A stretch of DNA of 42,402 nt from Thiomonas intermedia (GTDB lineage: Bacteria; Pseudomonadota; Gammaproteobacteria; Burkholderiales; Burkholderiaceae_C): NCBI RefSeq assembly GCF_002028405.1, contig NZ_CP020047.1, forward strand, positions 1 to 42,402, given 5' to 3'. Below, one piece after another: positions 30,078-36,485 of the stretch (positions are counted from its first letter, which is position 1; each line of letters begins with the position of its first letter). The notes beneath the pieces are model-generated. The model was given only the letters and a program-made list of their open reading frames with translations, searched no databases and was not told the origin of the DNA. Position numbers and translations under genes: made by a program.

Positions 30078-31219
30078 TTCTCGGCTTCGGTCAGCAGGTT
30101 GATTTTGCAAGCGCCCGCATCTACCTCTTGATCGCCGCCGCCATCCTCGAAGCGAATGTGAATCAGGCCGGCAGTGGTAGGGCGACGATTCAGCAAAACG
30201 GCCGCCGAACGCCCGTCGAACTCCACCAGCAAAAGCGGCTTGCTCATGCGGTCGGGATCGGACACGGCCCGGCCCTTGGGCCAGCTTGTCAGCTCGCCGG
30301 TATCACGCCCGCCGTCGCCTTCCTCGCCAGCGCCTACACCTTCGCCCTGGTCGTTTTCGCCGCCCTTCTTGCCGGCCGGCTTGGTCTTGCTGCCTTCGCC
30401 TTCGGCTTCACCAGCGCCGCCACCGTTGCCGCCCTGGCCTTCGCCAGCGCCGCCCGGAATTTGGTCATGACCAAATTTCGAGGCTTCGCCGTTACCCGCC
30501 TGCTCGCCGCTCTGCTGGCCTTCGCCAGCAGCGGGAGCCGGGGCGGGCTTCTTCTTGCCCTTCAACTCGTCGGCCAGATCGGCAACGGTCTTGCGCGTGA
30601 TTTCCATCGCATCGGCGCACCATGCTTCGACTTGCTCGGGGAACTTCTCATGCAAGCCGCGCAGCTCGTACAGGGTTTTAGGCGACGTGCATTTGCCGTT
30701 GCTGTATGCGTCTTCGATGCACGCGGGCGGGTCGATCAAGGCAAGGTGCTGGGTGATGATCGCGCCGTCTTTGCCCAGGTTCTTTGCGATGGCCTTCTTC
30801 TGGTCGCCAGCGTCCAAACGCTTCTTGATGAAAAGCGCAAGCTCCATCGGCTTCAAGTCGTCGCGCTGGATGTTCTCAATGACTTGATCGTAGTCATCGT
30901 GCGCTTCGTCAACGAATGCCGGGATCGTCGCCCGTCCAGCCGCAAGCGAGCCACGATAGCGGCGCGCGCCAAAGTTCAACATCCACTTGCCGGGCTTGCT
31001 CGGATGGGTGCGAACCGATACCGGCGTTTTGACGCCTCGCGCCCGAACGCTGTCGGTCATTTCCTGCATGGCCTCGGGCGTGAACTCCTTGCGCGGCTGG
31101 TCGGGGTCTTCCTCGATGTCGGCAAGGGGAATGTCCAGCGGCTTGCCGGTCGGCTGGGCCGCCCCGGCCACGGCCGGGGCAGTGGGCTTTTCTTCCAGGG
31201 CGGAAAGGTCGAGTGCCAT
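30074..31219 (-). CDS. parB: ParB/KorB-family partition and regulatory protein
   Basis: 381 residues. The N-terminal ParB part includes DPDQPRKEF, GARRYRGSLAAG and ENIQRDDLKPMELA; a helix-turn-helix lies at about 137-162 (DQKKAIAKNLGKDGAIITQHLAL). The region after it (CTSPKTLYELRGLHEKFPEQVE) resembles KorB, so it may be a dual partition and repressor protein. Residues about 225-320 are a Gly/Glu/Pro-rich linker containing palindrome 30458-30477 (FGHDQ). Binds DNA with ParA as partner. Adjacent to parA with three bases between stop and start. Confidence 0.9.
   Translation of the reverse strand: MALDLSALEEKPTAPAVAGAAQPTGKPLDIPLADIEEDPDQPRKEFTPEAMQEMTDSVRARGVKTPVSVRTHPSKPGKWMLNFGARRYRGSLAAGRATIPAFVDEAHDDYDQVIENIQRDDLKPMELALFIKKRLDAGDQKKAIAKNLGKDGAIITQHLALIDPPACIEDAYSNGKCTSPKTLYELRGLHEKFPEQVEAWCADAMEITRKTVADLADELKGKKKPAPAPAAGEGQQSGEQAGNGEASKFGHDQIPGGAGEGQGGNGGGAGEAEGEGSKTKPAGKKGGENDQGEGVGAGEEGDGGRDTGELTSWPKGRAVSDPDRMSKPLLLVEFDGRSAAVLLNRRPTTAGLIHIRFEDGGGDQEVDAGACKINLLTEAEK
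30458..30477. promoter_or_regulatory. 20-bp palindrome inside parB
   Basis: AATTTGGTCATGACCAAATT, perfectly symmetrical, in the linker-coding part of parB. Longest of the family. Confidence 0.65.
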
Positions 31220-32011
31220 TTATTGAACCTCCATGATTGAAGCGATTTTTTCAAATACCGGCTTGATCTGCGTCCACGCATCGCGGCCGCTGGTCTTACC
31301 GAGTTTCCAAACTGGCACGCCTGCGGCCTGGGCTTCGGGCACGGCCGTAGTCTTCTTAATCGCGGCAAAACCTGCATCCATCGGGATCAGTAGCTTGGCG
31401 AAGTGCGTCGAAAGCTCGCGGAAGTTATCGCGCTGGAAGGGCGTCGGCTCCACCAGATTCGGCAGGATGCCAATCAATTCCAACTTGGGATTGATCGCGG
31501 CCTTGATCTTGCGAATGCCGATGGTGTCGTGATTGAGCAAGTCGCCGATACCGTCGATGGCCTCCTGGTTCAATTGCAGCGGCGACAGAACGTAGTCGCT
31601 GACCACCAGCGACGAAAGCTGTCGAATGTCCGGGTTCGGGTTGGTGTCGATGATGCAAACATCGAAGTCGTTATGCACGGCTTGCAGAAACGATTGCAGG
31701 TTCGACGCGAAGCTGTTGTGCCTGTCGGCCTGCTTTTCCATTTTCAGCAGCTCGGCGTTATCAGCCGCCACCAAGACAAATTCAGCGTCTTCCACGCCGC
31801 CGACCTTGTGAGTCAAAAGGCGGCTGGCCGGCATCTGCGACACGGTGGCAATGCCTCCGGTCTTGATCGCCTTCGAGCTGTTGCGTTGGTGGTCGAAGTC
31901 GATCACCAAAACGCGCTTGCCCATGATGAGGTGGAAAAAGTAGGCCAACTGGACGGCCACGGCCGACTTGCCCACGCCGCCCTTTTGGTTTGCGAGAACT
32001 GTAGTTTTCAT
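31220..32011 (-). CDS. parA: ParA/IncC-family partition ATPase
   Basis: 263 residues starting directly with the deviant Walker A: MKTTVLANQKGGVGKSAVAV (Lys10, Lys15). VLVIDFDHQRNSS and CIIDTNPNPDIRQL are the further ParA motifs. It lacks an N-terminal DNA-binding domain, so it is a small (type Ib or IncC2-like) ParA. It moves plasmid copies with ParB. An iteron-like sequence overlaps the coding region (31771-31788). Overlaps the KorA-like gene by four bases. Confidence 0.92.
   Translation of the reverse strand: MKTTVLANQKGGVGKSAVAVQLAYFFHLIMGKRVLVIDFDHQRNSSKAIKTGGIATVSQMPASRLLTHKVGGVEDAEFVLVAADNAELLKMEKQADRHNSFASNLQSFLQAVHNDFDVCIIDTNPNPDIRQLSSLVVSDYVLSPLQLNQEAIDGIGDLLNHDTIGIRKIKAAINPKLELIGILPNLVEPTPFQRDNFRELSTHFAKLLIPMDAGFAAIKKTTAVPEAQAAGVPVWKLGKTSGRDAWTQIKPVFEKIASIMEVQ
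31771..31788 (+). repeat. Iteron-like sequence inside parA
   Basis: CCAAGACAAATTCAGCGT; 15 of 17 positions match the iteron core CAAGACACTTTCAGCGT. Confidence 0.4.
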
Positions 32012-32406
32012 GCCCGAATGCTCCTTAAAAAAGTCCGAACTGTTGTCGGTGAAGTGGATACGCCGTTTTCTTTGAGAAACGCCACGATCTGGTCAACCGT
32101 GTAACCCTTGTCCCGAAGGGTCTGCATCTGCGCGGAATACGGCTCAAGTGCTGAACTCGCCAATTTGGGTTTTTCCCGGCTCATGAATTCTTCAATGCGC
32201 AGGTCTTCGGCCTTGGCGAGAAAACGGCCACGAATCACGTTCGCTTGCTGCGGTGACATCGTGTGTGCCGCTGCCGCCTCGGACAGCGACACACCTTCAA
32301 CGATCAACGCTTTTGCAACGCCCAAGGAACGCTCTGACCATCTTTTGCATTTGGACGCCACGCGCTCAAATTGCGCGGCATCCATCCTTGGGGCAGGGGA
32401 TGTCAT
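32008..32406 (-). CDS. korA: KorA/TrfB-family transcriptional repressor
   Basis: 132 residues. The stretch WSERSLGVAKALIVEGVSLS followed by HTMSPQQANVIRGRF (about 22-62) matches the TrfB/KorA helix-turn-helix region. The C-terminal part (about 93-132, LRDKGYTVDQIVAFLKENGV) is longer than in RP4 KorA and looks like a second helical DNA-binding-like module. It is the best candidate to bind the 19-bp CCAAGAT operators, by inference. Encoded between ssb and parA, coupled to both. Confidence 0.75.
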   Translation of the reverse strand: MTSPAPRMDAAQFERVASKCKRWSERSLGVAKALIVEGVSLSEAAAAHTMSPQQANVIRGRFLAKAEDLRIEEFMSREKPKLASSALEPYSAQMQTLRDKGYTVDQIVAFLKENGVSTSPTTVRTFLRSIRA

Positions 32407-32409
32407 GAG

Positions 32410-32769
32410 TTATTCACCCGCCCGGCTGAACTGGTCGCGCTTCTCTTTGCCCGGCGCACCGAATGCGAAGTCTTCCACGATGAAGTTGTAGCCGTACACG
32501 GTTTCGCCGTTCTTCTCGTAGTCGTTGTTTTCGACGCGGTAATCAATGATGAGTTGATCGCCCTTCAAGGCGTTCTTTGCGATGGCCTCGGCTTTCGCGC
32601 GGAAGGCGGTGAACTGGATCGCAACGGCACGTTCGCGGGTCTGGCCGGTGTCCTTGTCCTTGCCTGCGTACTCGTTCGCAATCAAGGTGAAACGCGCCAC
32701 GGCGCGGTCGCCAGTGCCGGTTACGGTGGCCGGCCGGGCAAGGTTGCCGACAAAAACATTCTTCTGCAT
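32410..32769 (-). CDS. ssb: Single-stranded DNA-binding protein
   Basis: 119 residues: OB fold with MQKNVFVGNLARPATVTGTG, RFTLIANEYAG and GYNFIVEDFAFG. Shorter than chromosomal SSB and lacking the acidic DDIPF-like tail that recruits host proteins; it ends in SRAGE. GGAG precedes the ATG at 32769; a longer frame from 32943 crosses the promoter and is rejected. First gene of the korA-parA-parB operon. Confidence 0.9.
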   Translation of the reverse strand: MQKNVFVGNLARPATVTGTGDRAVARFTLIANEYAGKDKDTGQTRERAVAIQFTAFRAKAEAIAKNALKGDQLIIDYRVENNDYEKNGETVYGYNFIVEDFAFGAPGKEKRDQFSRAGE

Positions 32770-32814
32770 GGTGTAGCTCCTTCGGTTCGCGCGGCCAGGA
32801 TTGACCGTAAGCAC

Positions 32815-32866
32815 ATTATAACACCCATAAAACAAACGATGCAACAAGGATAAAACAGAATAAAAC
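32815..32866 (-). promoter_or_regulatory. Promoter of the ssb operon with direct repeats
   Basis: On the minus strand TTGCAT, 18 bp, TATAAT (-10 at 32815-32820). Three ATAAAAC direct repeats (plus-strand starts 32827, 32850, 32860) overlap and precede it. Confidence 0.6.
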
Positions 32867-32887
32867 AAATGAGAAACCGCAAAGGGC

Positions 32888-33937
32888 AGGGCAAACCCTA
32901 GTAATAAGCGGCTTTTGCGGCAATCGTCAGCAGCAGGCACCACGGAAAACCGCCATGCGAACGCAAACGGCCATAGAACGCGATTTAAGCGCCTTTCGCC
33001 CTTGCCGCACCCTCGGTATCGGGACGGTCAAGAAAGGGCCGTGGCGGGCCTCCTGCGCAGGCTACGGGGCACAATCGAGGGCAGGGCAAGCCCCTTCTTC
33101 CTGATAGACGGTTTTTTGCGGCCTCTCGATCACCACGAACCTTTCCGGCATGGCGCGCACACGCGCCGGGCTGAGCGGGCGGCCGACTTGTCGGCCGGGC
33201 GTGATTTGTCCCGGTCTTAGCGCCCCGCAGGGGTGGCCGCTTGCGGCCATGCCGGCCGGCTTGCCGGTCGGGACGCTTAGACCATGCCTTACCTCGGCCG
33301 TCGAACTGCAACGCGCGGCAAGTGCCGCGCTTCGTTCTTCACGTCCTGGCCGTAGGCCAGCCGTTAGATGCCTTCTGGCTGTTTGGCTGTTGGTTTTGGA
33401 TTTCCTCGGCCTGTGTGCCCAGGTGATGCCTGTTCCTGGCTGCGGCGGTGGTGCCGCACCGCGCGGCAAGTGCCGCGCTTAGATCGGCATGGCCGAAGGC
33501 CATCCATTGTTCAGGCCGGCGCGAAGCGACGGGGCGCAGGGAGCGAAGCGACCGGAGGGTAGGCGGTGATTGCCGCGCTTCGCGGCAGCTTTTTCGACGT
33601 TGTTCACAACGGCGGCGGCTCCAACTACTAGGTATATTTTTTAAAGGAAAAAAAAACCTAAAGGCAAGAACTACAGGGGGGAAGCCACACGACGGCCAGA
33701 ATAGCCAATGCTGGTAAGGCTTTGCGCGCTTTTTGGGCTTCGGATCGCAAGACACTTTCAGCGTAAACGCAAGACAGTTTCAGCGTAACGCGCAAGACAC
33801 TTTCAGCGTGCGTTTCTGTGGATAGCGGATTTAATGCCTTACGAATCAACGGCTTGCGTGCAAGACACTTTCAGCGTGGATAACTTTCGTCATCCACAAG
33901 GTTATGCACAAGCAAGCGCCAGAATTGGGCGTCTTGG
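32888..33937. other. Probable oriV region, gene-free
   Basis: About 1 kb without a credible gene. GC-rich hairpins (GCGCGGCA-AG-TGCCGCGC at 33313-33330 and 33461-33478, and 33573-33589) precede an AT-rich segment (33631-33660), four iterons (33746-33877) and four DnaA-like boxes (33817-33825, 33875-33883, 33889-33897, and TTATGCACA at 33902-33910). The repA gene lies about 5 kb away. Confidence 0.75.
33746..33877 (+). repeat. Four 19-bp iterons of oriV
   Basis: CGCAAGACACTTTCAGCGT at 33746, a copy with one change at 33768, a perfect copy at 33791, and TGCAAGACACTTTCAGCGT at 33859. The first three are spaced 22 and 23 bp, two helical turns; the fourth is 68 bp on. Likely RepA binding sites. 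Confidence 0.85.
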
Positions 33938-33981
33938 TTGGTGACGGCGGCCTGTCCTCGATCGCGTGATTCTGTCGCCAT
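33938..33981. repeat. 44-bp palindrome-ended element, copy 16
   Basis: Ends TTGGTGACG and TGTCGCCAT. Identical to copy 9 from the 18th base on. Confidence 0.75.
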
Positions 33982-34322
33982 CGGGAACCCTCCGCGCTTC
34001 GCTTGGGCAACCGCTTCGGTTGCATCCCGCGTCGGTTCTTGCCCGACTGTCTGCGGGGGCAGGCGCTGCGGGCGTTGCCCTTGTCCTACCCCCTTGCCGA
34101 TAGGCTCTATGGCCTCCATCAGCATCAAGGGTGAAGGCTTCGCCCGCCATCCTCACCCGTTCGGTGCTCGCCCTGCGGGCTGCGCTCCGCGTGCGGCCTC
34201 CGGTGTCGCCCTTGACGCCGATTCCAGCCAGGACACGGCCACGGCCCCGACGTGGACGGGAACGAAAAACCCGGCGCGCTGGCCGGGTCGGTTTGGTGAC
34301 GGCCGCGAGCTGGCCAGGTCGT
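33955..34322. repeat. 368-bp direct repeat, copy B
   Basis: Same as 19156-19523. Lies between oriV and kfrA. Confidence 0.9.
34265..34288 (-). terminator. Terminator of the kfrA transcript
   Basis: On the minus strand ACCCGGC, 6-base loop, GCCGGGT and TTTTT. The same hairpin is present in the other repeat copy (19466-19489), where no leftward gene needs it. Confidence 0.7.
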
Positions 34323-34336
34323 GAAGCTGTCGCCAA
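34293..34336. repeat. 44-bp palindrome-ended element, copy 17
   Basis: Ends TTGGTGACG and TGTCGCCAA. Directly abuts the stop codon of kfrA. Confidence 0.75.
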
Positions 34337-35371
34337 TCAATCCTTGGCGGTGCCGCCCTTGCCTTTCGGGGCGGGGGAGGGCTTCAACGCGGCCAACAAG
34401 CCGGCGTTTTGGGTCTTGGTGGCTTCCAGCTCGCCGCGCAGGGCTGCGGCTTCCTCGCGGGCTGTGGCGGCCTCTGAGCGGGCCTTGTCGCGCTCCGTCT
34501 CTGCCTTCGTCATGCGCTCGGCGCTGCGGTGGACTTCTTCGGCCGCGCGCTTGCGCTGGTCGGCGTGCGCCTGCTCGGCGGCCTCGGCCTTGGCCGTGAC
34601 GCCGGCAAGGGCGGCTTGTGCCTTGGCCGTTTCGCCCTGGGCAGCGGCCAGACTGGCGGCCAGCTTGACGCCTTCGGCTTCGGCCAGCTCCTGGCGCTGC
34701 TGGGCCTTGTCGCGCTCGGTGCGCAGGCGATCAGCATCGGCGCGCAGGCTGTCGGCCGTCGCCTTGGCCTGGGCTGCGGCGGTTTCGGCCTCGGCGTGTG
34801 CGTGGTCGAGTTCGGCGCGCAGCTCGGCGGCCCGGCGCTCGATTTCCTCGGCCCGTTGCTTGGCAAGGGCGGCGTCCTGCTCGGCGGCCAGCCGGGCGCG
34901 GCGCGTCTCGTCTAGCTCCTGGGCGGTCGCCTGGGCTGCTGCTGCGGCGGCCGTGGCTTGGCGTTCCAGCTCGGCAATGCGCGCCTGGGCGGCGTCCAGC
35001 TCGGCGGCCTGGGCCTCGAAGGCTTCGGACTGTTCGGCCGATAGCTGGATGAGGTCGCTTTTCTCGGTTTCAAAGGCCACCTTGGCCGCGTCTAGCGATT
35101 CGTTCGCCAGTTGCTGCGCCGTCTCCCAAAGGCTTTGCCCCATGCTCTGCACCACGCCATGCAGTTCCACCGGCAACGGCTCGCGCACGGCCTGAACCTG
35201 CTTGCGCTGGTTCTGCCGCCATTCCTTCATGGCCTCCACCACGTTGTTCATGCCGGCGCGGCTCTCCTGGCGCACAGCCTCCACGCTCGGGAACTCGCCG
35301 GTTTCGCTGGCCGCGTGCAGGGCGTCGGCGGCGGCAAAGATGCGCTCTTTGATGTCTTGGGATAGGGCCAT
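34337..35371 (-). CDS. kfrA: KfrA-type DNA-binding coiled-coil protein
   Basis: 344 residues. The N-terminal part (about 1-60) holds EFPSVEAVRQESRAGMNNVVEAMKEW (split), typical of the KfrA DNA-binding domain; about 80-320 is one long Ala/Glu/Arg-rich coiled coil. KfrA of IncP plasmids autoregulates and helps segregation. The tail (KPSPAPKGKGGTAKD) is basic. The promoter region is a run of TAC/TAT-like triplets (35397-35440). Terminates at 34265-34288. Confidence 0.88.
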   Translation of the reverse strand: MALSQDIKERIFAAADALHAASETGEFPSVEAVRQESRAGMNNVVEAMKEWRQNQRKQVQAVREPLPVELHGVVQSMGQSLWETAQQLANESLDAAKVAFETEKSDLIQLSAEQSEAFEAQAAELDAAQARIAELERQATAAAAAAQATAQELDETRRARLAAEQDAALAKQRAEEIERRAAELRAELDHAHAEAETAAAQAKATADSLRADADRLRTERDKAQQRQELAEAEGVKLAASLAAAQGETAKAQAALAGVTAKAEAAEQAHADQRKRAAEEVHRSAERMTKAETERDKARSEAATAREEAAALRGELEATKTQNAGLLAALKPSPAPKGKGGTAKD

Positions 35372-35396
35372 TTTGCGAACTCCTTCGGATTGGGTA

Positions 35397-35440
35397 GGAA
35401 TAATAATAATTATACTACTACTATTACTACTACGCTACTT
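35397..35440 (-). promoter_or_regulatory. kfrA promoter in a triplet-repeat tract
   Basis: AATAATAATAAT followed by TACTACTACTATTACTACTAC. On the minus strand TATAAT (35409-35414) is a good -10. Could be the autoregulatory KfrA site. Confidence 0.5.
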
Positions 35441-35473
35441 AAAAAAAGGGCCGGTGGTGTCCCGGCCGGGTGG

Positions 35474-35770
35474 TCACTGGTCGGCGCGGATGCGCTCAAA
35501 CATCGGCAGCAGGCGGCCCGCTTCGGCGCGGCCTTCGGGCTGGCAAGCAAAGGCCGGCACATTCAGCAGCAGGCGGGCACGGTGCAGGATGTCGTACAGG
35601 TCGAGCGGCGAAGCGTAGCGGCCTGGGGCGGTCAGCAGCTCGACGGCCATCGTGCCGGCAATGAGGTCATCGACGGGCAGGGCGCGGCCGTCAATGACGG
35701 CACGCAAAGCCAAAGCGCCCGCGTCCAGCGATTGGCGCATCCATTCTTGGGGTTCAAGCATCTTGTGCAT
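35474..35770 (-). CDS. Hypothetical protein, 98 aa
   Basis: Not recognised. Soluble helical protein beginning MHKMLEPQEWMRQSLDAGAL, with LYDILHRARLLLNVPAFACQ (about 59-78). Start at 35770 is chosen to leave the upstream gene free. It lies between kfrA and the 130-aa gene and probably shares their transcript. Confidence 0.6.
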   Translation of the reverse strand: MHKMLEPQEWMRQSLDAGALALRAVIDGRALPVDDLIAGTMAVELLTAPGRYASPLDLYDILHRARLLLNVPAFACQPEGRAEAGRLLPMFERIRADQ

Positions 35771-35811
35771 GGGGTCGTTCTCCCTGTGGCTGTTGCTGGT
35801 GTCTGTGGTGG

Positions 35812-36204
35812 TCAGTTGCCGGCCAGATAGCGGCGGGCTTCGCGCAGTGCCTCGGCGATGCGGCGCACGCGACATTCAAGGGCCGAATGCTGCGCGGCCA
35901 GTCGGTCGTATTGCTCGGCGCGCACGATGCCGGCGCGGGCCTCCTCGATCCGCTCGGAGTCGCAGCCGACGTAATCGCGGCGGCGCGGCTCGCCGTTCTT
36001 CTGCGGGTACAGCAGATAGAAGTATTTCGGCTGGCCGTCCGAACCCTTGCGCCAATGCTCCGTTGCGTAGATCAAGCCCGCCTTTTTCAGCGCGGCCATG
36101 CCGGCGACAACCTCGGCAATCTCGCCTTCCAAGGTGTCGATCAGGCCGGGCACGTCGGCCGCCAGCTTCGCCAGCTCGGCCGTGTGGTTCTTCTTCGTTG
36201 CCAT
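35812..36204 (-). CDS. Hypothetical protein, 130 aa, KfrA neighbourhood
   Basis: Not named with confidence. An N-terminal helical part (AELAKLAADVPGLIDTLEGE) is followed by a small aromatic region with KYFYLLYPQKNGEPRRRDYVG (about 60-80) and a C-terminal helix. The pattern of helix, short aromatic DNA-contact-like stretch and helix is seen in small plasmid regulatory proteins, but no family is assigned. It follows the 60-aa membrane gene by three bases. Confidence 0.6.
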   Translation of the reverse strand: MATKKNHTAELAKLAADVPGLIDTLEGEIAEVVAGMAALKKAGLIYATEHWRKGSDGQPKYFYLLYPQKNGEPRRRDYVGCDSERIEEARAGIVRAEQYDRLAAQHSALECRVRRIAEALREARRYLAGN

Positions 36205-36207
36205 TCT

Positions 36208-36390
36208 TTAACCTCCAAGTAAGGCGCTTTTCGCTGCCGCCAGCATCACGGCCAGCGTGACGGTTCCAGCCATCGCCACCAGAAAAGCCAGGGCGAAAAA
36301 CTGGACGTACACAAGCCCGGTTCCGATTGCCATCACGGCACGAAGCACGCGAAGGGCAAGGGTCACGATCAGGTCATCTATGAATTTCAT
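36208..36390 (-). CDS. Small membrane protein, 60 aa
   Basis: Two hydrophobic stretches (about 8-30 and 31-55: LVYVQFFALAFLVAMAGTVTL) make it an integral membrane protein. It is the first gene downstream of the 36453-36471 operator promoter. Function unknown; may be a small toxin or exclusion factor, but nothing indicates which. Confidence 0.55.
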   Translation of the reverse strand: MKFIDDLIVTLALRVLRAVMAIGTGLVYVQFFALAFLVAMAGTVTLAVMLAAAKSALLGG

Positions 36391-36452
36391 GGCTGGTTCT
36401 CCCGGTGGGTTCCTAGCCGGATTTCCCGGCTAGTTTGGTCACTTCCAACTGT

Positions 36453-36485
36453 CCAAATTATACCATCTTGGTTAGTGCGCGTCAC
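36453..36485 (-). promoter_or_regulatory. 19-bp operator and promoter of the 36390-35474 genes
   Basis: On the minus strand CCAAGATGGTATAATTTGG with -10 TATAAT, and a weak -35 GTGACG 17 bp upstream inside the end of the ArdC-N gene. Confidence 0.7.

Noticed and set aside
33062-33755. Overlapping frames in the oriV region on both strands
   Set aside because: They cover hairpins and repeats, have no ribosome sites and read as low-complexity Arg/Pro/Ala sequence.
34131-35195. Plus-strand Ala/Ser-rich frame opposite kfrA
   Set aside because: It is the complement of the Ala/Glu coiled coil of KfrA and begins inside the non-coding 368-bp repeat.
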